In this document: one piece after another, positions 1 to 6,132 of the stretch
How the letters are laid out: every line of letters starts with the position of its first letter
How positions within the stretch are numbered: position 1 is the first letter of the stretch
From: Anaerolineae bacterium
GTDB lineage: Bacteria > Chloroflexota > Anaerolineae > Aggregatilineales > UBA3940
Direction of reading: 5' to 3'
NCBI GenBank assembly: GCA_016926985.1
Contig: JAFGNO010000122.1
Location: 1-10,784, forward strand
DNA length: 10,784 nucleotides
Notes under the pieces: model-generated
What the model was told of the DNA's origin: nothing
Databases searched by the model: none
What the model saw: only the letters and a program-made list of their open reading frames with translations
Made by a program: the position numbers and the translations under genes

Positions 1-1
1 C

Positions 2-1591
2 CGCTCACGGGTTGTTGGCCTGGGCGACGGCTATCAAGCCGAAAAGGTGATTGACCTGGGCGGTAAATATGTGGCTCCCGGCTACATCGATGCCCATGTC
101 CACATTGAAAGCTCGATGTGCACGCCGCGGGAATTCGCAAAGGGTGTACTGCCTCACGGTATCACCTCGGTCATCACCGACCCCCACGAGATCGCCAACG
201 TGCTGGGGCTGGAGGGCATCCACTTCATGCTGGAGGATGCCAGGCGCGGGCAGCTCAGCATGTACGTGATGGCTCCCTCCTGCGTGCCCGCCACCCATAT
301 GGAAACGGCTGGCGCAAACCTGCTGGCTGAGCATATCGCCCCCCTGCGCAACCACCCCTGGGTGCTGGGGCTGGCTGAAGTGATGAACTTCCCCGGCGTA
401 GTCTTTGGCGATCCAACAGTGCTTGAAAAGCTGGAAGCCTTCCGGGGCAAGGTGATCGATGGTCACTGCCCTGGGCTCACCGGGCAGCAGCTAAACGCCT
501 ATGTGTCTGCCGGGATTGGCTCCGACCATGAGTGCATCGCGGTTGACGAAGCCCGCGAAAAACTCCGGCTGGGCATGACGATTTTCATCCGCCAGGCAAC
601 CAACGCCCAGAACCTGCACACGCTCCTGCCGGTGGTCACACCTGAAAACTACCACCGCATCTGCTTCTGCACCGACGACCGCCAGCCTTCCGATCTCATC
701 GACGAGGGATCGATTGACTATATCGTCCGTGAAGCCATCGCGACAGGGCTGGACCCGGTGCGCGCCATCCAGATGGGCACCATCAACCCGGCGCGGTACT
801 TCGGGCTGGAGGATCGCGGGGCCATTGCCCCCGGACGCCGGGCAGACCTGATTGTCTTCTCCGATCTGAACCACCCGGTTGCCGAGCAGGTCTATCGCGG
901 CGGCGTGCTGGTTGCTGAAAATGGAGCCGTACTTCCCTTCAAAGAACCGGTGCAGCCCAGGCAACTGCCTCAATCCATGAATATCAAATGGGAGTCGGTC
1001 GATTTCGCCATCCCGGCGGCAGGCAGCCAGGTGCGCGTGATCGGCAGCATAGAGAACCAGCTTGTAACCAGATCACTGGTTGAGACAGCCAGGATCGAGA
1101 ACGGGCAGGCTGTGTCCGATGTCGGGCGGGACATCCTGAAGATGGCGGTTATTGAGCGCCACAAGGCATTTGGCAGCATGGGGAAGGGTTTTATCAATGG
1201 GATCGGCCTGAAAAGAGGTGCAATAGCTGGGACGGTTGCCCACGATCACCACAATCTGGTGGTGATCGGCGTCGATGATGAGAGCATGATGACAGCTGCC
1301 CGACACGTGGCAGAAATCGGCGGTGGGCTGGTGGCTGTGAATGGCACGACAGTGCTTGCGGAGCTTCCCCTGCCGGTCGCCGGGTTGATGTCCGACCGGC
1401 CAATGGCCGAAGTCCGGCAGGATATGGATAAGCTGCTTGCGGCAGCCAGAGAACTGGGATCCCCGCTCCACGATCCGTTCATGGCGATGAGCTTCATGGC
1501 GCTGGAGGTGATTCCCAGCCTCAAACTGACCGATATCGGGTTGGTGGATGTTGACAAATTCGAGGTGGTCAATTTGTTCGTTGGTGGATAA
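2..1591 (+). CDS. ade: Adenine deaminase, 5'-truncated by window edge
   Basis: Hydrolyses adenine to hypoxanthine and ammonia in the cytoplasm, for purine salvage or breakdown. The frame is open from base 2 to the TAA at 1589-1591 (529 residues). The family is usually near 570-600 residues, so some 40-60 N-terminal residues lie upstream; the GTG at 47 is internal and not the start. Visible family marks: the amidohydrolase metal motif DAHVHIESSM (about 89-118), HGITSVITDPHEIANV (about 152-199), GHCPGL (about 460), GSDHE (about 520), CTDDRQP (about 667) and GAIAPGRRADL (about 820-850). The C-terminal adenine-deaminase domain follows, with HNLVVIGVDD (about 1250) and an end rich in LTDIGLVDVDKFEVV. 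It is the first gene of a same-strand series with carbamoyltransferases, carbamate kinase and a nucleoside-type importer, which fits purine catabolism. Identification is firm at family level; specificity for adenine is inferred from the close match to Ade. Confidence 0.93.
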   Translation, partial: RSRVVGLGDGYQAEKVIDLGGKYVAPGYIDAHVHIESSMCTPREFAKGVLPHGITSVITDPHEIANVLGLEGIHFMLEDARRGQLSMYVMAPSCVPATHMETAGANLLAEHIAPLRNHPWVLGLAEVMNFPGVVFGDPTVLEKLEAFRGKVIDGHCPGLTGQQLNAYVSAGIGSDHECIAVDEAREKLRLGMTIFIRQATNAQNLHTLLPVVTPENYHRICFCTDDRQPSDLIDEGSIDYIVREAIATGLDPVRAIQMGTINPARYFGLEDRGAIAPGRRADLIVFSDLNHPVAEQVYRGGVLVAENGAVLPFKEPVQPRQLPQSMNIKWESVDFAIPAAGSQVRVIGSIENQLVTRSLVETARIENGQAVSDVGRDILKMAVIERHKAFGSMGKGFINGIGLKRGAIAGTVAHDHHNLVVIGVDDESMMTAARHVAEIGGGLVAVNGTTVLAELPLPVAGLMSDRPMAEVRQDMDKLLAAARELGSPLHDPFMAMSFMALEVIPSLKLTDIGLVDVDKFEVVNLFVGG

Positions 1592-1608
1592 AATCGTTGG
1601 CTCATCTG

Positions 1609-1631
1609 CTGCCTGCCTGTCAGGCGGCAGG
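1609..1631 (+). repeat. GC-rich palindrome in the ade-carbamoyltransferase gap
   Basis: Imperfect inverted repeat. CTGCC (1609-1613) and GCC (1615-1617) pair with GGCGGCAG (1623-1630) around loop TGTCA, leaving T1614 bulged. A second register pairs CCTGCC (1612-1617) with GGCAGG (1626-1631). No T-run follows, so it is not a clear intrinsic terminator. It could be an mRNA processing or stability hairpin, or a copy of a small dispersed palindromic repeat. Only one copy is seen in this window. Confidence 0.45.
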
Positions 1632-1657
1632 TGGGAATTCCGCATTATCATGTTCAC

Positions 1658-1662
1658 AGGAG
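1658..1662 (+). promoter_or_regulatory. Ribosome binding site deciding the start at 1673
   Basis: AGGAG sits 10 bases before the ATG at 1673. The open frame runs back to a GTG at 1631, but that GTG has no such site, and the 14 extra residues would lie outside the family's usual N terminus. Confidence 0.75.
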
Positions 1663-1672
1663 AAAAATAACT

Positions 1673-2626
1673 ATGCGCAGCTTTTTAGGCCGTGACATCC
1701 TTTCCCTCAAGGATTTTGACCGTCACGAATATTTTCGCGTTTTTGAGGTAGCGGCTGAACTGGAACCCTATGCACGCGACCGCCGCAACGGCGACCTGCT
1801 GAATCACAAGACGCTGGTCACGGCATTCTACCAGCCCAGCACCCGCACCCGGCTGGCTACGGAGGCCGCCATGCACCGCCTCGGCGGGCACGTTACCGGG
1901 TTCTCGGACGCCAAGATGACCCGCGCCGGCGACTTCTACCAGGAAGGCATCCAGGATACCGTCAAGATGCTGGAATATTATGGGGATATCATCGCCATGC
2001 GACACTTCCAGCAGGGCGCGCCCCATGAAGCCGCTTTACACGCATCCGTACCGGTCATCAACTGCGGCGATGGCTGGGGTGAGCACCCAACCCAGGTGAT
2101 CACCGATATGCTCACCATCTACCGCCAGCGCGGCACGCTCGACGGGCTGACCTGGGTGCTGATCGGCGACATGCGGATGCGCACCATGCACAGCATCAGC
2201 TACGCCCTGTCCAAGTTCGATGCGCAGGTTTATGTGATCTCCCCGGACGAGATGTTCTTCCTGCCTGAATTTGCCGGGGAAGTCACCGAGATGGGCCTGC
2301 GCTGGCAGCGCAAGGAACACATCGACCAGGTGATCGGTGAAGCGGATGTGATCTATATGGAGCCGGTTGTCCAGCCGGACTACACCAAATCCCGCGACGA
2401 GCGCACTGGCGATGAGGGCGCCACGCCCTCAAACTACCAGGTTACCAAGAAGCTGCTCTTCGAAAAAGCAAAACCAAACGCCATTGTCCTTCACTCCCTG
2501 CCCCGCATGGACGAATTGACCACTGATGTGGACAATACCCGCCACCAGCGCTACTGGGTCGAAGCCTATAACGGCGTGCTCTCCCGCATGGCGCTGATCG
2601 CGCTCACGCTGGGAGCCATGGAGTAA
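1673..2626 (+). CDS. Aspartate-carbamoyltransferase-like protein, altered second-substrate site
   Basis: A 317-residue carbamoyltransferase, normal PyrB length; it transfers or releases a carbamoyl group by way of carbamoyl phosphate. The start at 1673 follows AGGAG and gives the family-type opening GRDILSLKDF. Carbamoyl-phosphate residues are present: STRTR (56-60), an AMRH segment matching Arg105 of E. coli PyrB, HPTQ (138-141) and HSLPR (274-278). The C terminus, RMDELTTDVDNTRHQRYW, is PyrB-like. Read against E. coli PyrB from memory, the loop holding Ser80 and Lys84 has become TRAGDFYQEG (83-92), and the TRVQ segment (Arg229, Gln231) has become MEPVVQ (229-234). Those residues bind aspartate, so ordinary pyrimidine synthesis is doubtful. 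No PyrI or other pyrimidine gene is adjacent; the neighbours are Ade, a second carbamoyltransferase and carbamate kinase. I infer a catabolic carbamoyltransferase with an unknown amine partner; a divergent true PyrB remains possible. Confidence 0.85.
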   Translation: MRSFLGRDILSLKDFDRHEYFRVFEVAAELEPYARDRRNGDLLNHKTLVTAFYQPSTRTRLATEAAMHRLGGHVTGFSDAKMTRAGDFYQEGIQDTVKMLEYYGDIIAMRHFQQGAPHEAALHASVPVINCGDGWGEHPTQVITDMLTIYRQRGTLDGLTWVLIGDMRMRTMHSISYALSKFDAQVYVISPDEMFFLPEFAGEVTEMGLRWQRKEHIDQVIGEADVIYMEPVVQPDYTKSRDERTGDEGATPSNYQVTKKLLFEKAKPNAIVLHSLPRMDELTTDVDNTRHQRYWVEAYNGVLSRMALIALTLGAME

Positions 2627-2650
2627 ACACAGCAGGTTGAAACGATAAAT

Positions 2651-2675
2651 GGGGGCGATGGAGATCATCGCCCCT
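2651..2675 (+). terminator. Hairpin between the two carbamoyltransferase genes
   Basis: GGGGCGATG (2652-2660) pairs with CATCGCCCC (2666-2674) around loop GAGAT, with one more G-T pair outside. It is followed by TTGTTG, a poor T-run. It may be a weak terminator or an RNA-stability element that uncouples the first carbamoyltransferase from the next. Confidence 0.5.
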
Positions 2676-2731
2676 TGTTGCCGGACACTCTTACAGTTGA
2701 CTGATAAGGCTTTTATACATACGGAGGTATC

Positions 2732-3712
2732 ATGCAAACACATCTTGTTGGGCGTGACATGATCACAACCCAGGAATGGACCAAAGACGAGCTTGACACT
2801 GTCTTTAACGTGGCTCTTGACCTGAAGCGCAAGCGGGCACTGGGCGAGCCACATGCCTACCTGCGCGACAGGGTCCTGATGATGCTGTTCTTCTTCTCCA
2901 GCACCCGCACCCGCGCCAGCTTCGAGGCTGGAATGGCCCAGTTGGGCGGTCACGCGGAATTCATTGACAGCACCACCACCCAGATCAAGCACGGCGATAC
3001 GGGCAAGGAGATCGGCGAGATCCTCGGTCGCTACGGCGACGGCATCGCCATCCGCCAGTGTGACTGGGCAGTTGGCAACCAGTATATTCGCGGCGTCGCG
3101 GAGCACAGCCGCTCGCCCGTGCTCAACATGCAGTGCGACTGGTACCATCCTTTCCAGGCGCTTGCCGATATGCTCACCCTGTTTGAGAAGCTGGGCGACG
3201 TGCGCGGCAAAACGCTCAACGTCTCCTATGCCTATGCATCCAGCTACGAAAAGCCCATGTCGGCCCCGCAGAGTCTGATCCTGCTTGCCAGCCGCTATGG
3301 GATGAACGTCCGGCTGACCCGCCCCCCCGAATTCAAGCTGATGCCGGAGATCGTTGCCCAGACTGAAGAGAATGCCCGGAAATCACACGGCAGCTTTGAA
3401 ATCCTGGAGGATTTCGATGCCGGGTTTGAAGATGCTGATGCGGTCTATGCGAAGGCATGGGGCGCAATGCTGACCACCACCGATGCAGCAGAATCAGCCC
3501 GCATCGGGGCTAAATACACTGACTGGATCACCGATGAGCGCCGCATGAGCCTCACCCGCAACGGTGAAGGGCTGTATATGCACCCGCTCCCGGCTGACCG
3601 CAACATCGAAGTAACCGACGGGGTTATTGACGGACCAAACAGCGTTGTCTATGACGAGGCAGAGAACCGTCTGCACGTCCAGAAGGCTGTCATGGCGCTC
3701 ACCATGCGCTGA
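2732..3712 (+). CDS. ygeW: YgeW-like, probably knotted, carbamoyltransferase
   Basis: A 326-residue member of the aspartate/ornithine carbamoyltransferase family, distinct from its upstream neighbour. The ATG follows GGAGGT at 2723-2728. Carbamoyl-phosphate motifs: SSTRTRASFE (from 56), HPFQ (139-142, replacing the commoner HPTQ or HPCQ) and MHPLPADR (283-290). The stretch SYAYASSYEKPMSAPQ (165-180) corresponds to the Pro-rich loop that passes through the knot in YgeW and in acetyl- or succinylornithine carbamoyltransferases. The next part (SRYGMNVRLTRPPEF, then DADAVYAKAWGAM) resembles E. coli YgeW as I recall it. The true substrate of YgeW is, to my knowledge, unsettled. Only 22 bases separate it from carbamate kinase, so the pair probably works together: phosphorolysis of a ureido compound to carbamoyl phosphate, then ATP formation. 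Ornithine carbamoyltransferase is the main alternative, but the loop and the lack of arginine-pathway neighbours speak against it. Confidence 0.82.
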   Translation: MQTHLVGRDMITTQEWTKDELDTVFNVALDLKRKRALGEPHAYLRDRVLMMLFFFSSTRTRASFEAGMAQLGGHAEFIDSTTTQIKHGDTGKEIGEILGRYGDGIAIRQCDWAVGNQYIRGVAEHSRSPVLNMQCDWYHPFQALADMLTLFEKLGDVRGKTLNVSYAYASSYEKPMSAPQSLILLASRYGMNVRLTRPPEFKLMPEIVAQTEENARKSHGSFEILEDFDAGFEDADAVYAKAWGAMLTTTDAAESARIGAKYTDWITDERRMSLTRNGEGLYMHPLPADRNIEVTDGVIDGPNSVVYDEAENRLHVQKAVMALTMR

Positions 3713-3734
3713 TAGGAATACAGGGAGCAACTAA

Positions 3735-4694
3735 ATGGGAAAAACAGAGCGTAAGCTCGCTGTTGTTGCGATAGGGGGCAATTCACTCATCCGGGACAAA
3801 AACAAGCCGGATGTGAGGCATCAGTGGGATGCTGTCCGTGAGACCGTTTCCCATCTGGCCGGGATGATTGAGCAGGGCTGGGATGTTGTGGTGACCCATG
3901 GTAACGGCCCGCAGGTCGGTTTCATCCTCCGCCGGTCAGAGATAGCTGCCGATGAAGTCCACACTGTCCCGCTCGATATCATCGGCGCCGACACTCAGGG
4001 GTCTATCGGGTATATGCTCCAGCAGGCGCTGGAGAACGAATTCCGCCGGCGCCACCTGAATAAAAGCGCCGTCACGGTTGTGACCCAGGTGCTGGTTGAT
4101 GCAGACGATCCCGGGTTTACAAATCCAACCAAGGGGATCGGAGGATATATTGACGACCCTGACCAGATTGCCATGTTCAGAGAACAGGGCTGGACGGTCA
4201 TCGACGATGCCGGGCGTGGTCACCGCCGGATGATCGCCTCTCCGATCCCAAGAAAAATCATCGAGATTGAGGCGATCAAGGCGCTGGCAAAACAGGGGTT
4301 CATCGTCATTGCTGTTGGGGGAGGTGGCATACCGGTAGTTGAGAACGAGAAGGGAGAACTGCGCGAGGGCACCTTTGCGGTCATTGACAAAGACCGTGCG
4401 ACCTCTCTTCTTGCCATCGAACTGCAGGCCGATCTGTTCCTCGTTTCCACGGCGATAGAACAGGTCGCCATCAATTTCAATAAGCCTGATCAGCAGTGGC
4501 TTTCTTCCCTGACTGTTGACGAGGCGCGGAAATATATGGAGGAAGGTCACTTCCTTCCCGGCAGCATGAAGCCTAAAATAGAAGCAGTAATTGCCTACCT
4601 GGAAAACGGCGGGAAGCAGGCCTTGATCACCAACCCGGAGCACATCGCCCGCGCCCTTGCTGGTGAAACCGGTACGTGGATTACAAAGGGATGA
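3735..4694 (+). CDS. arcC: Carbamate kinase
   Basis: Makes ATP from carbamoyl phosphate and ADP, releasing carbamate, which decays to ammonia and CO2. At 319 residues it has the usual length. The ATG at 3735 is preceded by AGGGAG. Amino-acid-kinase fold marks: AIGGNSL (12-18), HGNGPQVG (55-62), a GGYIDDPDQI region, the AVGGGGIPVV strand-loop and AVIDKDRATSLLA (from about 215), with the Lys and Asp residues of the nucleotide/phosphate site. The C-terminal GSMKPKIEA motif is also typical. It lies 22 bases after the YgeW-like gene, the same pairing as ygeW and yqeA in E. coli, and no arginine deiminase gene is in view. This points to energy gain from carbamoyl phosphate derived from purines or another ureido compound. 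Family identity is certain; the carbamoyl source is inferred. Confidence 0.95.
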   Translation: MGKTERKLAVVAIGGNSLIRDKNKPDVRHQWDAVRETVSHLAGMIEQGWDVVVTHGNGPQVGFILRRSEIAADEVHTVPLDIIGADTQGSIGYMLQQALENEFRRRHLNKSAVTVVTQVLVDADDPGFTNPTKGIGGYIDDPDQIAMFREQGWTVIDDAGRGHRRMIASPIPRKIIEIEAIKALAKQGFIVIAVGGGGIPVVENEKGELREGTFAVIDKDRATSLLAIELQADLFLVSTAIEQVAINFNKPDQQWLSSLTVDEARKYMEEGHFLPGSMKPKIEAVIAYLENGGKQALITNPEHIARALAGETGTWITKG

Positions 4695-4767
4695 ACAGCA
4701 GAGTGACAAGGAGGAAAAATCGAGATTTTCCAATGATGCTCTTGGCTTTCTATTCCACACTATTGTA

Positions 4768-4777
4768 AGGAGAGGAG
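4768..4777 (+). promoter_or_regulatory. Tandem AGGAG ribosome sites of the binding lipoprotein
   Basis: Two AGGAG boxes stand head to tail (4768-4772 and 4773-4777), the second 5 bases before the ATG at 4783. They select this start over in-frame starts upstream, and the ATG opens directly on a lipoprotein signal. Such a strong site fits a binding protein made in excess over its membrane partners. Confidence 0.7.
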
Positions 4778-4782
4778 AAAGT

Positions 4783-6024
4783 ATGTCATCCAAATCATTA
4801 CGCTGGTTGCTCACCATTGTGCTGGCCGCTGTGCTGCTGGTTGGCTGCGGTGGCGGGACAACCGAAGAACTGACGTTTGAGGTCACCTGGATCGGGTTCT
4901 GGTTCAACATCCCGGGCGTCACCCTTGATCCCACCGAGGTTGTCAACCAGTTCTTCACCAACGGCGCCGATGTGGTCATCAGCGGGATCGACACCACCGA
5001 GGCCATTGTGGTCGCCAAGCAGCATGCCGATCAGGGCGAGCAGGTTTATGCTATTCCCTACGACTATGAAGGCGGCTGCGCCGAAGCGCCTGAAATCTGC
5101 CTGGGGGTTCCCTATTTCAACTGGGGACCGTCCTACCTGGATACCGCTGAGGCGGTTATCAATGGCACCTGGCAGGCGTCGTTTGACTGGAACGGCCCGA
5201 ACTGGGATAACCTGAACGATAAAGAAACCAGCCATGTGGGCTGGATCAACGGCCCGGCGCTGGGCGGCGAAGTGCCCGAAGTCCATACACCCACGGGCTC
5301 TGACCTGACCCCGGAAACGGCTGACTTTGTCTTTGGCGTGATCCTGGTTGGCCCCAAGAACGATCACGGCTGGAGCCAGGCCCACTATGAAGGCGGCCTC
5401 TACCTGGAGGAGAACCTGCCCGGCTCACACATGATCGTGTTTGAGAGCCTCAACCCGGCTGATAAGCCAGAAGCCACGGTTGAGGGTGTTGTTGATGATA
5501 TGGTTGCGCAGGGTGCACAGTTGGTCTTCCTCACTTCTGATGAGTTTGAGGAAGATACTGTTGGCGCCGCCGAGAAATACCCCGATGTTACCTTCATCAT
5601 GGTCTCCGGCGATGATGCCTGGGAAGATGGACAGGACTTTGGCAAATCCCCAGACAATGTGGGCAACATCATGGGACGCATGGAGGATATGAAGGCGATT
5701 GCAGGTTGTGCAGCAGCACTTGCCAGCGAGAACGGTCATATCGCTTACCTTGGCCCCCTGATCAACTTTGAGACCCGTCGCCTGGTTGCTTCCGTCTATC
5801 TCGGAGCAGAGTACTGCTGGGAAAACTACGGCGATTCGGACGATTGGGCAGGCAGCCTGAATGAATTTATCGATGGGCTTGCCTCCGGCAGCATTACGGT
5901 TTGGGAGGGGCCAATCAACCTTCAGGATGGCACTGAATACATCGCTGAGGGCCAAGTGGCCTCCGATTACGAGATCTGGTATCTGCCGCAGCTTCTCGAA
6001 GGCATGCAGGGCGCCAGCGAGTAA
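4783..6024 (+). CDS. BMP-family substrate-binding lipoprotein with lobes in swapped order
   Basis: Extracytoplasmic binding protein for the ABC importer encoded next, probably for purine nucleosides (BMP/PnrA family). It has 413 residues. A signal peptide (1-21) ends in lipobox LVGC, with Cys22 as the likely lipid anchor. Normal family order is N-lobe, C-lobe, short tail. Here residues 29-166 match the usual C-lobe: VTWIGFWFNIPG, GADVVISGIDTTEA, VYAIPYDYEG and FNWGPSYLDTAEAVINGTW. Residues 180-346 match the usual N-lobe: VFGVILVGPKNDHGW, YPDVTFIMVSG, NVGNIMGRMEDMKAIAGCAAAL and YLGPLINFETRRL. Residues 355-413 match the normal tail: WEGPINLQDG, EIWYLPQLLEGMQG. One open frame covers all of it. 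Cys99/Cys106 and Cys309/Cys345 could form disulfides. A hairpin follows the gene. Family assignment is firm; the swapped order rests on my recall of the family and is treated as a finding. Substrate is inferred from the neighbours. Confidence 0.9.
   Translation: MSSKSLRWLLTIVLAAVLLVGCGGGTTEELTFEVTWIGFWFNIPGVTLDPTEVVNQFFTNGADVVISGIDTTEAIVVAKQHADQGEQVYAIPYDYEGGCAEAPEICLGVPYFNWGPSYLDTAEAVINGTWQASFDWNGPNWDNLNDKETSHVGWINGPALGGEVPEVHTPTGSDLTPETADFVFGVILVGPKNDHGWSQAHYEGGLYLEENLPGSHMIVFESLNPADKPEATVEGVVDDMVAQGAQLVFLTSDEFEEDTVGAAEKYPDVTFIMVSGDDAWEDGQDFGKSPDNVGNIMGRMEDMKAIAGCAAALASENGHIAYLGPLINFETRRLVASVYLGAEYCWENYGDSDDWAGSLNEFIDGLASGSITVWEGPINLQDGTEYIAEGQVASDYEIWYLPQLLEGMQGASE
4867..5280 (+). other. 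C-lobe-like segment of the BMP protein, placed first
   Basis: Residues 29-166 of the lipoprotein. The segment opens with LTFEVTWIGFWFN and carries GADVVISG, the IPYDYEG strand and FNWGPSY, marks that in ordinary BMP proteins come after the GA-x-CWENY region. Here it lies between the lipobox and the linker TPTGSDLTPETADF. Confidence 0.7.
5320..5820 (+). other. N-lobe-like segment of the BMP protein, placed second
   Basis: Residues 180-346. The LVGPKNDHGWSQAHYEGG strand-loop normally follows the lipoprotein linker at the start of the mature BMP protein. The segment ends at GAEYCWENY, which normally leads into the LTFEVTWIGFWFN strand found here upstream. Confidence 0.7.
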
Positions 6025-6043
6025 TTGATAAAAGAAGTCTAGC

Positions 6044-6076
6044 AGAAAGAGAGCGGCATAAAGCCGCTCTCTTTCT
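6044..6076 (+). terminator. Strong hairpin after the binding-protein gene
   Basis: A perfect 14-bp stem: AGAAAGAGAGCGGC (6044-6057) with GCCGCTCTCTTTCT (6063-6076), loop ATAAA. It begins 19 bases after the stop codon. The 3' arm is pyrimidine-rich, but no free T-run follows. The place, between binding protein and ATPase, is where many importer operons carry a partial terminator or 3'-end-protecting hairpin that leaves the binding-protein message in excess. Confidence 0.7.
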
Positions 6077-6132
6077 AAACCCCGGCTCTGGCAGAATACC
6101 TGTGCAGAGCACCCCCTGCAGATTCTGGATAA

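Noticed and set aside
47..49. GTG as start of adenine deaminase
   Set aside because: The frame is open upstream to the window edge and the residues before it (VVGLGDGYQAEK) fit the N-terminal part of Ade, so the gene begins outside the window.
2691..2720. Promoter-like TTGACT and TATACA upstream of the YgeW-like gene
   Set aside because: TTGACT (2697-2702) and TATACA (2714-2719) are only 11 bases apart, too close for a sigma-70 promoter, and TTACAG (2691-2696), which would give correct spacing, is a poor -35 match.
2429..3148. Minus-strand open frame (about 239 codons) across both carbamoyltransferase genes
   Set aside because: Antisense to two conserved genes and to the hairpin between them, with no family motif and no good ribosome site seen.
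4710..4735. A-rich/T-rich inverted repeat GGAAAAAT/ATTTTCC after carbamate kinase as terminator
   Set aside because: The stem is about 7 A-T-rich pairs with a bulge and a 4-base loop, too weak to call, and no T-run follows.
3936..5018. Long minus-strand open frame (about 360 codons) across carbamate kinase and the lipoprotein start
   Set aside because: It lies antisense to two clearly identified genes, spans a gene boundary and shows no recognisable protein motifs; a product of codon bias in GC-rich DNA.
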